DNA of 64,000 nucleotides from G965267605 sp965267605 (GTDB lineage Bacteria > Bacteroidota > Bacteroidia > Flavobacteriales_E > Vicingaceae). Shown here one piece after another: positions 17,524 to 25,793 of the stretch. How positions within the stretch are numbered: the stretch's first letter is position 1; every line of letters begins with the position of its first letter. The translations under genes and the position numbers were made by a program. The stretch covers positions 2,728,001 through 2,792,000 of the forward strand of contig OZ254088.1 in NCBI GenBank assembly GCA_965267605.1, written 5' to 3'. Below the pieces are notes generated by a model. It saw only the letters and a list, made by a program, of their open reading frames with translations. It was not told the DNA's origin and ran no database searches.

Positions 17524-17554
17524 TTGACTTGAGCGACCCTAATTGCTATATTAG
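17524..17554 (+). promoter_or_regulatory. Candidate promoter for the 61-residue protein gene
   Basis: TTG at 17524-17526 and TATATTAG at 17547-17554 are separated by 20 bases. This fits the Flavobacterium arrangement TTG-N(17-23)-TAnnTTTG with one mismatch. Transcription would begin about 20 bases before ATG 17580. Confidence 0.4.
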
Positions 17555-17579
17555 GTTATACATTCAATCGGGAGTAGTT

Positions 17580-17765
17580 ATGTACGAATTTTCGAAGCAG
17601 GTACTCACTAAAGTGAGTTTTGACAAAATCCTTTTCCAAAAAGAGCTTAAGAAATCTGTTAGATGGCTGAAAAAAGAGGAAGTCGTTGCTTTGAAAGTAT
17701 GGTGTCTTGCGACATTCGTTCAGTATAGTGACATCATTAACGAAACTTTCGATCAGCTTAGCTAA
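17580..17765 (+). CDS. Small conserved-type protein of unknown function, 61 residues
   Basis: The start at ATG 17580 (MYEFSKQVLTKVSFDKILFQ) is preferred to the upstream in-frame ATG 17529, because it follows a promoter-like sequence and gives a compact, well-formed product. The protein is predicted helical and basic in its first half (KELKKSVRWLKKEE), with a short hydrophobic helix (VVALKVWCLATFVQYSDII). I do not recognise a named domain. From memory, similar short frames occur beside queG in other Bacteroidota, which a homology search should test. Its last 8 bases overlap the end of queG on the other strand. Confidence 0.65.
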   Translation: MYEFSKQVLTKVSFDKILFQKELKKSVRWLKKEEVVALKVWCLATFVQYSDIINETFDQLS

Positions 17766-18681
17766 GGAAAGCTATATTTCTTTTTAGCCCTTCGTACTTG
17801 GTTCGCTTTACTGCAGAGCCTTCGAACAATTGTTCAAATTCTTCCTGATTCATATTTGCCCATTGCTCACTTGAGAGTGTGAGTAGTTTCTCCAACGGCA
17901 CGAATCTGGACTCAGAATGGGGCTTACTGAACCTGTTCCATGGACATACGTCCTGGCAGATGTCACAACCAAACATCCAATTCTCCATTTGACCTTCAAA
18001 CTCTTCCGGAATTCTCTGATCGGACTTCAGTTCTATGGTTAAATATGAAATGCACTTGGAAGCATCCATCTGATAAGGCTTTTCAAGCGCATTGGTTGGA
18101 CACGCGTCCAGGCATCTCGTGCAGGTACCACAATGATCTGTGGCTGGTGCATCAGGTTGGAGTTCCACATCCAATACTACCTCGCATAAGAAGAAGAATG
18201 AACCTTCGTGCTGGTTGATGATCATTGTGTTCTTTCCCATCCAACCAACACCCGCTCTTCTCGCCCACTCTCTTTCCAAAATGGGAGCTGAGTCAACGAA
18301 ATACCTGCAGTTGAACGCCCCTAGTATCGATTCTAAATCCTGAACAAACAAATTAAGTTTCTTCTTGAGGACTTTATGATAGTCTTTACCGTAAGCGTAT
18401 TTAGCGATCTGTGGAGCATCATCCCTTTGTTCTTCATCAGGATAGTAGTTGTACGCAAGGCTAATGACTGAGCGCGCACCCTCCACAAGTCCTTCTGGAT
18501 TCACTCGGACATCCTGATGATTAGTGAGGTATCCCATTTGGCCATGCTTGCCCTCATTCAACCAACTAACCAAAAAGGCTTCCTGTTCTTGCAGGTGTTC
18601 AGATCTGGCAATACCACACGCCAAGAAGCCGTGTTGGCCAGCCAACTCCTTTACACGAATTTCTCTCGAAGTATCAGCCAT
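17758..18681 (-). CDS. queG: Epoxyqueuosine reductase QueG
   Basis: This 307-residue enzyme reduces epoxyqueuosine to queuosine in tRNA, the last step of that pathway, using cobalamin and two [4Fe-4S] clusters. ATG 18681 (MADTSREIRVKELA) is chosen because it overlaps the ruvB stop by only 8 bases; the longer frame adds 25 residues translated out of ruvB. Motifs are FVDSAPILEREWARRAGVGWMGKN (shown by FVDSAPILEREWA), CGTCTRCLDACPTNAL and CDICQDVCPWN, which hold the cluster cysteines. The family is usually 310-380 residues; the C-terminal HEAT repeat found in some members is missing. It lies at the end of the barrel-ruvB-queG transcription unit. Confidence 0.93.
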   Translation of the reverse strand: MADTSREIRVKELAGQHGFLACGIARSEHLQEQEAFLVSWLNEGKHGQMGYLTNHQDVRVNPEGLVEGARSVISLAYNYYPDEEQRDDAPQIAKYAYGKDYHKVLKKKLNLFVQDLESILGAFNCRYFVDSAPILEREWARRAGVGWMGKNTMIINQHEGSFFFLCEVVLDVELQPDAPATDHCGTCTRCLDACPTNALEKPYQMDASKCISYLTIELKSDQRIPEEFEGQMENWMFGCDICQDVCPWNRFSKPHSESRFVPLEKLLTLSSEQWANMNQEEFEQLFEGSAVKRTKYEGLKRNIAFLS

Positions 18682-19702
18682 CGAAAAGGGTTCCTTGATC
18701 CTCTCGTGGCACCCTCCCCAAATGCTTGTAGGCAAGTTCTGTGGCTTCCCTTCCACGGGGTGTTCTCACCAGGTAACCTTCCTTAATCAGAAAAGGCTCA
18801 TAAACCTCTTCAATTGTTCCCGCCTGTTCGGATACCGCAGTGGCAATTGTGGTGATACCAACAGGTCCTCCCTTGAACTTATCTATAATGGTAGATAGGA
18901 TTCTGTTGTCCATTTCATCCAATCCGTTCTTATCCACATTCAAAGCTTCCAGAGAATGATGGGTAATGTCGAGTGTAATTGTTCCGTCACCCTTGATCTG
19001 CGCAAAGTCCCTCACTCTTCTCAACAAGGCATTTGCAATTCTTGGGGTGCCTCTACTTCTCCGCGCAATTTCCATAGCAGCATCACTTAGTATTTCTATT
19101 GTAAGGATGCCAGCGGACCTATTGATGATACCCGCTAAAGTATCAGCATTGTAATACTCTAGTCTAGAAGTAATGCCAAACCGTGCCCTCAACGGTGCCG
19201 TTAGCAATCCCGTTCTTGTGGTCGCTCCTATCAACGTAAAGGGATTGATTTCAATTTCTATGCTACGGGCATTGGGACCTGTATCGATCATGATATCGAT
19301 CTTGTAGTCTTCCATGGCTGAGTACAAGTACTCCTCAATAACCGGAGAAAGTCTATGGATCTCATCGATGAAGAGGACATCGCCATCTTCTAAGCTCGTA
19401 AGCAATCCGGCAAGGTCGCCCGGTTTCTCTAATACGGGGCCTGAGGTAACTTTAAAGCCCACATTGAGCTCATTGGCTATGATGTTCGCCAAAGTGGTTT
19501 TACCAAGCCCGGGAGGCCCGTGTAGCAGCACATGATCCAAAGCCTCTGCTCGTAGTTTAGCTGCTTCAACAAATACCTTAAGGTTCTCTACGAGCTTATC
19601 CTGACCCTGAAAGTCTGAGAAGGACAGTGGGCGAAGCGCTCTCTCAAATTCGCGTTCGCTGTTGGAAAGTTGTTCGGAATCTGGATCCAGTGGCTCGATC
19701 AT
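18674..19702 (-). CDS. ruvB: Holliday junction branch-migration ATPase RuvB
   Basis: The 342-residue AAA+ motor drives branch migration together with RuvA. Visible are FSDFQGQDKLVENL at the start, Walker A GPPGLGKTT (62-70), Walker B LFIDEIHRL, sensor 1 GATTRTGLL with the arginine finger region LRARFG, sensor 2 RGTPRIANALLRRVRDFA, and the C-terminal winged helix ending in TPRGREATELAYKHLG. Length and start (ATG 19702) are normal. It lies 9 bases downstream of an outer-membrane protein gene and overlaps queG by 8 bases. ruvA is in a different operon at 8123-8704. Confidence 0.97.
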   Translation of the reverse strand: MIEPLDPDSEQLSNSEREFERALRPLSFSDFQGQDKLVENLKVFVEAAKLRAEALDHVLLHGPPGLGKTTLANIIANELNVGFKVTSGPVLEKPGDLAGLLTSLEDGDVLFIDEIHRLSPVIEEYLYSAMEDYKIDIMIDTGPNARSIEIEINPFTLIGATTRTGLLTAPLRARFGITSRLEYYNADTLAGIINRSAGILTIEILSDAAMEIARRSRGTPRIANALLRRVRDFAQIKGDGTITLDITHHSLEALNVDKNGLDEMDNRILSTIIDKFKGGPVGITTIATAVSEQAGTIEEVYEPFLIKEGYLVRTPRGREATELAYKHLGRVPREDQGTLFDG

Positions 19703-19711
19703 CCTTTAAAG

Positions 19712-20344
19712 TTATTCATTAGTTCCATTTCCCGTAACGTCATTGTAGATATCATCAAAATGAATCTTCAACCTCACGATATACTGCGGAGCAGTGAGGC
19801 GTTCACTGATCTCTGCATTCTTCCAGATCATCAATCTGTACCCTGTACCAGCGCCTATACTCATGTACCTGAACAACCGAAAGTTTGCGATGATGGCAGG
19901 TTCATACAGCACATTCCAGCCCTCCTTTACCCGTTGCTCCGTTCCTTTGAGCTTGTACCTGCTTGGGCCGGCTCCAAACTGGACGGGGATATTGAATTCC
20001 CATCTCTTCGTGCTATGAAAGGTGTATTCCGTATAGATCGAACCGTAGTTGAATTCTAACACCCCTTTGTTGGGGTCCATCCCACTCAATTCTGGCAGCG
20101 CCACTTCATAGTGAGAATTGAGTAGGTTGTATCCAATTCCGAAACTGATGGTCTTGTTAAACCTTAGTCCGGCCTTTAAGCCAAACATTCTGACAAATGA
20201 TGAGGTAACGAAGGAGTTCCTTGAGTAGAACTTAAATTCCGGGCGGGGCGACTTACCAAAGCTCGTGCGCATGCTTTCCTCGAAGGTTTGGCTATGCCCA
20301 GCCATGGTACCCAGAAGCAATGCTATTACGATGATTACCCGCAT
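19712..20344 (-). CDS. Small exported beta-barrel-like protein, unknown function
   Basis: The real start is ATG 20344 (MRVIIVIALLLGTMAGHSQ); the open frame runs 92 codons further upstream, but only by overlapping coxA out of frame. The 210-residue product has a signal peptide and then amphipathic strands typical of small outer-membrane barrels (LKAGLRFNKTISFGIGYNLL, WEFNIPVQFGAGPSRY, YMSIGAGTGYRLM, PQYIVRLKIHF) with a short charged tail. I cannot assign a family. The ATG follows the coxA terminator U-tract with no bases between, so expression is either leaderless or by read-through from the respiratory operon. ruvB follows after 9 bases. Confidence 0.75.
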   Translation of the reverse strand: MRVIIVIALLLGTMAGHSQTFEESMRTSFGKSPRPEFKFYSRNSFVTSSFVRMFGLKAGLRFNKTISFGIGYNLLNSHYEVALPELSGMDPNKGVLEFNYGSIYTEYTFHSTKRWEFNIPVQFGAGPSRYKLKGTEQRVKEGWNVLYEPAIIANFRLFRYMSIGAGTGYRLMIWKNAEISERLTAPQYIVRLKIHFDDIYNDVTGNGTNE

Positions 20345-20373
20345 AAAAAATGTCCTTACAAAGTAAGGACATT
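20345..20373 (-). terminator. Intrinsic terminator after coxA, abutting the next ATG
   Basis: On the minus strand an 11-base perfect stem (AATGTCCTTAC / GTAAGGACATT, plus positions 20349-20359 and 20363-20373) with a 3-base loop is followed by T residues down to 20345. The ATG of the next gene is 20344-20342, directly after the U-tract. Confidence 0.88.
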
Positions 20374-20396
20374 CTCTATCAATTTTCTGTGGTGAT

Positions 20397-22166
20397 CTAA
20401 TGACCCCCTTCATCCTGTTCACCTTCTTCCAGCGGAACAGTTTGCGGAACGAAATCGTCCTCTTTACCTGGCTTACTGTAATCGTAAGGCCATCTGTATA
20501 CATGAGGAATTTCACCATACCAGTTACCATGGAAATGCTCAACAGGTGCTGTCCACTCAAGCGTTGTTGCGCGCCACGGATTCTGTGGAGCCCTTTCTCC
20601 CCAAATTGCGCTGTACACAAAGTTGATAAGGAAGATCAACTGTCCAAGCATCGCGATGATGGCGAAAGTACTAATCACTTCTCCCATCTCTGCAGTACCC
20701 TCGAACATGTCGAAAGTATACTCATAGTACCTACGTGGCATACCGGCAAGTCCCATGAAGTGCATCGGGAAGAACACTCCGTAAGCTGAGAAAATGGTGA
20801 TCCAGAAATGCACGTACCCGAGTTTTCTGTTCATCATACGTCCAAACAGTTTCGGGAACCAATGGTACACTCCAGCCAGCATTCCGAAAACTGCCGACAG
20901 TCCCATCACAATATGGAAGTGACCCACTACAAAGTATGTATCATGAATATTAATATCCAGCGCGGAGTCACCGAGAATGATGCCGGTCAGACCACCAGAT
21001 ATAAAGGTAGACACCAGTCCCATTGCAAATAGCATTGCAGGTGTATAGACCAGATTACCCTTAAATATTGTTGTTAGATAGTTGAACACCTTAACAGCAG
21101 AAGGGATTGCCACAAGAAGCGTTGTAAACGTAAATACCGCTCCAAGGAAAGGATTCATTCCTGTCATGTACATGTGGTGTCCCCACACGATGAAAGAAAG
21201 GAATCCAATTGCGATCATCGATCCTACCATCGCACGGTAACCAAAGATTGGCTTACGGGCATTCGTAGAAATGATCTCAGATGAAAGTCCTAATGCTGGC
21301 AGAAGTACAATATATACTTCCGGGTGCCCAAGGAACCAGAACAAGTGTTCATACAGAATTGGGCTACCGCCCTCATACTGCAATGCTTCTCCTGCAATGT
21401 AGATATCTGATAGGTAGAACGATGTTCCGAAGCTCCTATCAAACACCAACAGGAATGCACAGGAAACAAGTACCGGGAAAGAGAGCACACCCAGAATTGC
21501 AGTAAGGAAGAATGCCCAAATGGTAAGTGGCATTCGCACCATACTCATTCCCTTGGTTCTAAGGTTTATAATTGTTACGATATAGTTCAAGCTACCTAGC
21601 AGTGAGCCTACAATGAACAGGGTCATACTGACAAGCCACAATGTCATTCCTGTTCCTGATCCTGGTATCGCCTGCGGTAGTGCACTTAGCGGAGGATAAA
21701 TAGTCCATCCACCTGATGCGGGTCCGCCTTCAACGCCTAGTGACCAAAGCATCACAATAGACGATGCAAAGAAGAACCAGAATGAAAGCATATTCAGGAA
21801 TCCGGATGCCATATCCCTTGCGCCTAACTGCAATGGTATTAGCAGGTTACTGAACGTACCACTCAATCCTGCTGTTAGCAGGAAGAATACCATGATCGTA
21901 CCGTGAATTGTTACCAATGCCAAGTACTTGTCTGGCTCAAGGATACCATCTGGTGCCCATGTATCTCCAAGAAGGGCATTAAGGATCTCAAACTTCTTGC
22001 CTGGCCATCCTAGCTGCAATCTGAACAAGGTTGACATGACCATTCCAATGAATCCCATGGTAAAACCTGTGATCAGGAACTGCTTCGCGATCATCTTATG
22101 ATCGGTGCTGAAGACATACTTGAAGAGAAAGTCTTCTTCGTGATGATGATGTGCTTCTGCTGACAT
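20397..22166 (-). CDS. coxA: Cytochrome c oxidase subunit I (aa3 type)
   Basis: The 589-residue integral membrane catalytic subunit reduces oxygen to water and pumps protons. Ligands are visible: His88 (THDHK precedes, then VTIHGTIMVF), the CuB/cross-linked pair His281-Tyr285 in GHPEVY, His330-His331 in WGHHMY, and the haem ligands His416 and His418 in VGHFHIVMG. Glu283 in GHPEVY marks an A1-type oxidase with a D-channel glutamate. There are about twelve hydrophobic segments. The N-terminus has four consecutive histidines after MSAEA, and the C-terminus is acidic (VPLEEGEQDEGGH). It ends the act-cox operon. Subunit III is not in the window. A strong terminator follows. Confidence 0.97.
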   Translation of the reverse strand: MSAEAHHHHEEDFLFKYVFSTDHKMIAKQFLITGFTMGFIGMVMSTLFRLQLGWPGKKFEILNALLGDTWAPDGILEPDKYLALVTIHGTIMVFFLLTAGLSGTFSNLLIPLQLGARDMASGFLNMLSFWFFFASSIVMLWSLGVEGGPASGGWTIYPPLSALPQAIPGSGTGMTLWLVSMTLFIVGSLLGSLNYIVTIINLRTKGMSMVRMPLTIWAFFLTAILGVLSFPVLVSCAFLLVFDRSFGTSFYLSDIYIAGEALQYEGGSPILYEHLFWFLGHPEVYIVLLPALGLSSEIISTNARKPIFGYRAMVGSMIAIGFLSFIVWGHHMYMTGMNPFLGAVFTFTTLLVAIPSAVKVFNYLTTIFKGNLVYTPAMLFAMGLVSTFISGGLTGIILGDSALDINIHDTYFVVGHFHIVMGLSAVFGMLAGVYHWFPKLFGRMMNRKLGYVHFWITIFSAYGVFFPMHFMGLAGMPRRYYEYTFDMFEGTAEMGEVISTFAIIAMLGQLIFLINFVYSAIWGERAPQNPWRATTLEWTAPVEHFHGNWYGEIPHVYRWPYDYSKPGKEDDFVPQTVPLEEGEQDEGGH

Positions 22167-22192
22167 TTAAATTCTTTTTTCCTTGTTCTACG

Positions 22193-23293
22193 TTACTTTC
22201 CAGTATTACCTTCTGCCTCGCCTTCAGGCTCTCCTTCTGCCTCCGCTTCGCCTCCTTCTTCCTGTTCGGCTACTTCTTCCCCACCTTCAGCAGCTGGTTC
22301 AGCAGCCTCTTCCGGTTTATCCTCAGGAATAAAGGTTGCTTGCTCGTCCAACCACTTCTTGTAATCCTCTTCGCTCTCCACAATAATTGTCATCTGCATA
22401 TTGTAGTGTGCAGCACCACAAATCTTGTTACAGATCAAAACGTAATTGAAATCTTCATCCTTCACCTTCTTTCTCATTTCAGCAGTTGTGAAACGAGGCA
22501 CGAAATTGAATGCTGTCTTCATTCCCGGCACACAATTCATTTGGGCTCGGAAATGCGGCATATATGCACTATGAATAACATCCTGAGATCGGAAGCTAAA
22601 CTGCACCGGACGATTAACCGGAAGGTGGAACTCACCTTTCATAACTTTATCGTCTGCTGATGCAGCATCGTTGGAATCAAGACCAAGTGTGTTGGCTCCA
22701 GCTATCAATCTGAAATTCGCAATACCAAACTTGTTGTCCTCTCCGGCATAACGTGCTGTCCAATCAAATTGCTTGGAGTAAAGCTCGATGTATACCGGAT
22801 TGTCTTCTTCTGCCACGTGCTCATTGATGTTGTTCCAAACAGACAGACCATAGAGAATCAAAGCAGACAGGACAACTGTAGGCACAATGGTCCACAGCAT
22901 CTCCAACTTGTTGTTGTGAGGATAGTAGTCCGCTCTTCTATTAGGATCGTATCTGTACTTGTAACCAAAATAATAAAGCAGGATGTGCGTGATGATGAAC
23001 ATTGGAATAATGATCCACCAAGTCACATTCAACAACATATCGGTTTCAACACCGTGTACAGAGGCCGATTCTGGCAATGCCAAATGGCCCCAGCGAGCTA
23101 TCTGCCAGATGATACTGGCAAAGTAAGCGATCAGGAAGATCGGCATCATGATAGCTTGAGCCTTGATATCTGCAGCAGTAGGCTCCCATGTATTCTTTCC
23201 TCTCAGCGCACTTGAAAGCTGTGATACCCTTAGAATCTGGAAAATCACACCGATTGCCAGGGCAAGGATCAGAAATATGATGAAGTTTGTCAT
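22193..23293 (-). CDS. coxB: Cytochrome c oxidase subunit II with acidic tail
   Basis: The 366-residue protein accepts electrons from cytochrome c at its CuA centre. It has an N-terminal hydrophobic helix, two further membrane segments (IMMPIFLIAYFASIIW, WWIIIPMFIITHILLYYFG) and a cupredoxin domain. CuA ligands are in CNKICGAAHYNM: Cys288, Cys292, His296 and Met299, with the upstream His in SQDVIHSAYMPHF. The usual Glu between the cysteines is Lys here. After the fold comes a tail of about 45 residues composed almost only of Glu, Ala and Gly. It lies between actF and coxA, which indicates an ACIII-aa3 supercomplex. Confidence 0.95.
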   Translation of the reverse strand: MTNFIIFLILALAIGVIFQILRVSQLSSALRGKNTWEPTAADIKAQAIMMPIFLIAYFASIIWQIARWGHLALPESASVHGVETDMLLNVTWWIIIPMFIITHILLYYFGYKYRYDPNRRADYYPHNNKLEMLWTIVPTVVLSALILYGLSVWNNINEHVAEEDNPVYIELYSKQFDWTARYAGEDNKFGIANFRLIAGANTLGLDSNDAASADDKVMKGEFHLPVNRPVQFSFRSQDVIHSAYMPHFRAQMNCVPGMKTAFNFVPRFTTAEMRKKVKDEDFNYVLICNKICGAAHYNMQMTIIVESEEDYKKWLDEQATFIPEDKPEEAAEPAAEGGEEVAEQEEGGEAEAEGEPEGEAEGNTGK

Positions 23294-23315
23294 AATCTTA
23301 ACGCTTTCTTATCTA

Positions 23316-24521
23316 TTACACATGGTGATGTAAAGTCTCGTCCAGGAATGGGTGATTCTTCACCAACAGCGGTGCTTTCGCCAACGCCCTGAACACAACA
23401 AACACAAATAATCCTAAGAAGCACAGGAACGTGCCTATTTCCAGCATTCCCAGTTGAGCGCCTTTTTCATGCATCACACCTGGTGTTACGATACCGTAAA
23501 CATCAAACCAGTGACCAATGAAAATGATGAGCAACACAGGAAGAATGAAAATCACGTTTCTTTTCGCGTCTCTCGACATCAAGATCAGCATAGGGAATGC
23601 GAAGTTGACGAAGAAGGTTGCGAAGTGCAGCAATCCGTAATGATTCCATCTTTCAAGGAAGTAAGTTACCTCCTCAGGTATATTGGAATACCAAATCAGC
23701 ATAAACTGACAGAACCAGATGTACGACCAAAGGAAGCTAAGAGCAAATACCCATTTAGCCAAATCGTGGATGTGACTTTGGTTAACCCACTCCAGGTATC
23801 CTTTGTTTTTCAACCAAATGGTTAACGCTAATGCAGTAACCATCGTTGTACACCACAGTCCAGAGAATACGTACCATCCATACATCGTACTGAACCAGTG
23901 TGTGTCGATAGACATGAACCAATCCCAGGCTGAACTACTGGATGTTACAGCGAAGAACGCAAGGAATGCACCACCTTTAGCAAAAGACTTAAAGTGAATT
24001 CCTGTTCCACCGATAGAATCCTGCTCAAGAGATTTCTTTCTGTACCACCACATGAAGTACCACCAAACCGCGAAGTAAGCGATCTGTCTTCCCCAGAAAA
24101 ATGCTGGGTTAAAGTAGGCCCACTTACCAGCGATGATAGGATCGTAGTGTTCACCACCCTCGATGTACACTTCTGGATCCATCCAGTGCCAGATGTGATG
24201 TAGATGGAACTGCCCAGCCAGCATCACCAAAATCAAAATACCCGCTCCAAATGGCATAAACGCCATAAGGGCTTCGAATACTCTTTTTACAGCCACAGAC
24301 CAAGCTACTTCTGCTGCATACTGCAGTGCCAAGAAGTAAAGTGCTCCAAGGGAGATTGCAAAAAAGAAGAAACCGCTGATCAACAAGTTCGACCAGAATC
24401 TGTTCGTAACTTCATGATGATCTCCGTGTCCTGTAAAGTATCCAGCAATCATCATGATCAGTCCGATCGCCATAAGAGCGATGGCTGTGATTCTGGCTTT
24501 ACCTGTAAACTGAAATTCCAT
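23316..24521 (-). CDS. actF: Alternative complex III subunit ActF
   Basis: A 401-residue multi-spanning membrane protein of the quinol:cytochrome c oxidoreductase called alternative complex III. About ten hydrophobic segments are seen (ALMAIGLIMMIAGYF, LLISGFFFFAISLGALYFLA, AFMPFGAGILILVMLAG, and others), with His/Trp-rich loops (FHLHHIWHWMDPEVYIEGG). ActF resembles the membrane halves of the NrfD-like subunit ActC without binding haem (family knowledge). It is preceded by actE with 22 bases between and followed by coxB. The conserved gene order is the main support for the letter assignment. Confidence 0.92.
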   Translation of the reverse strand: MEFQFTGKARITAIALMAIGLIMMIAGYFTGHGDHHEVTNRFWSNLLISGFFFFAISLGALYFLALQYAAEVAWSVAVKRVFEALMAFMPFGAGILILVMLAGQFHLHHIWHWMDPEVYIEGGEHYDPIIAGKWAYFNPAFFWGRQIAYFAVWWYFMWWYRKKSLEQDSIGGTGIHFKSFAKGGAFLAFFAVTSSSSAWDWFMSIDTHWFSTMYGWYVFSGLWCTTMVTALALTIWLKNKGYLEWVNQSHIHDLAKWVFALSFLWSYIWFCQFMLIWYSNIPEEVTYFLERWNHYGLLHFATFFVNFAFPMLILMSRDAKRNVIFILPVLLIIFIGHWFDVYGIVTPGVMHEKGAQLGMLEIGTFLCFLGLFVFVVFRALAKAPLLVKNHPFLDETLHHHV

Positions 24522-24543
24522 CCTGTTTCTCTTTTCTTATCTG

Positions 24544-25248
24544 TTAGCTATGCGATTCGTTTTCATCGGCAGGAGCATCCCCTTCCGCTGCAGGCGCAGG
24601 AGCCGCTTCACCTTCTTCTGGTGCTGCTTCACCTTCCGTTGCTGCCATTGGTTCGCACTTTTCCTTGCCTTGCAATTTCTGTACGTAATGGATGATCGTC
24701 CATCTTTCAGCAATAGATAGCTGAGAAGCATGCGATCCCATTAGTCCTTTACCATACTGAAGCGTGTGGAACATCTTTCCAACCGGAAGATCTTTCAAAC
24801 CAGCACTGTTATACGCTGGAGGAGGAGGGAATTTGCCTCTGGCTACGATCGTTCCCTGACCATCACCTTTATCTCCGTGACAGTGGCTACAGAACTTCAT
24901 ATAAAGATCTTTGCCCTGCTCCATTACTGCATCTGTACAAGCTATTGGGTTTGTCAGTGCAGTTCCAGCCATTTCATAACCCTCTGGAGAATCCGGGTAA
25001 GGATACATCATGTGACCTCTCGGGATTGTTCCCTTCACTGGTTGACGTGATTGCATCTCATACTCGTCATCGCTCTTGCGAATCTTGTCCGCATCAAGGC
25101 CATAATCAACGTATGCCTCCACCGCTGGTGATCTGTACATGTCTGGCATGTACTCCACTCCCGGACTGTTTGGATCACTCTCACAGGCAACCATTGCAAA
25201 AACAGCTGCTACTACGGTAATTCTCGATATGTAAGTCTTCAGCTTCAT
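24544..25248 (-). CDS. actE: Alternative complex III subunit ActE, mono-haem cytochrome c
   Basis: A 234-residue periplasmic lipoprotein. The signal ends in a lipobox with Cys22 (FAMVAC). The single c-type haem motif is CSHCH at 120-124, followed by a Met-containing ligand region (GKMFHTLQYGKGLMGSHASQ) and a helix that closes the cytochrome fold. It passes electrons from the complex toward the oxidase. The final 35 residues or so are Ala/Glu/Pro-rich (EGEAAPEEGEAAPAPAAEG), a low-complexity acidic tail like those on ActC and CoxB. Only 3 bases separate it from actD. Confidence 0.94.
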   Translation of the reverse strand: MKLKTYISRITVVAAVFAMVACESDPNSPGVEYMPDMYRSPAVEAYVDYGLDADKIRKSDDEYEMQSRQPVKGTIPRGHMMYPYPDSPEGYEMAGTALTNPIACTDAVMEQGKDLYMKFCSHCHGDKGDGQGTIVARGKFPPPPAYNSAGLKDLPVGKMFHTLQYGKGLMGSHASQLSIAERWTIIHYVQKLQGKEKCEPMAATEGEAAPEEGEAAPAPAAEGDAPADENESHS

Positions 25249-25251
25249 TGT

Positions 25252-25791
25252 CTAGTGTTCTGCGTCAGCTTCCGTTAATTCAACCATTCCGCCCGCGCCT
25301 TCAAGCGTGCTTTTGATATCTGATTCAGAAACATGGTTATGACCCGTATTGATCTCCATGATGAATCTATCATCAGTAGTTTCTGGCGCTGGGTTCTTTG
25401 CAGCAATTCCAGGCAATGTCCAGTTTCTCAACAAATAGGTAATTGCCATACCATGAGCCGCACATAGCACAGTAAACTCGAATGTTACCGGAATGAATGA
25501 TGGAATATTCATGTACAGTGCCATACTTGGCTTACCACCAATGTTCATAGGCCAATCGTGGATCATGAAATACCACATTCCGATCACTGCAAGTATGGTT
25601 CCTGTGATTCCATACATAAATGCACATATTCCCAGACGGGTCTTCTTAATTCCAATTATCGGATCCAAACCATGGATCGGAAATGGAGAGTAAACCTCGT
25701 CTACATGAACACCCTTGGCAACAAGCTGCTTCGCAGCCTCCATAAGTTGGTGCTCATCTGAATAAGAAGCGTATAGTTTCTTTCCTGCCAT
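25252..25791 (-). CDS. actD: Alternative complex III subunit ActD (DUF3341)
   Basis: A 179-residue membrane subunit. The N-terminal soluble part carries the DUF3341 signature (LYASYSDEHQLMEAAKQLV, VHVDEVYSPFPIHGLD), followed by two membrane helices (ICAFMYGITGTILAVIGMWY and FIPVTFEFTVLCAAHGMAI). The C-terminal segment contains DDRFIMEINTG. It helps hold the membrane part of alternative complex III together; no cofactor is bound. The start is ATG 25791, two bases after the actC stop. Confidence 0.93.
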   Translation of the reverse strand: MAGKKLYASYSDEHQLMEAAKQLVAKGVHVDEVYSPFPIHGLDPIIGIKKTRLGICAFMYGITGTILAVIGMWYFMIHDWPMNIGGKPSMALYMNIPSFIPVTFEFTVLCAAHGMAITYLLRNWTLPGIAAKNPAPETTDDRFIMEINTGHNHVSESDIKSTLEGAGGMVELTEADAEH

Positions 25792-25793
25792 AC

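Noticed and set aside
22151..22660. 169-codon plus-strand frame opposite coxB
   Set aside because: Antisense to coxB and made of low-complexity codons from its acidic tail.
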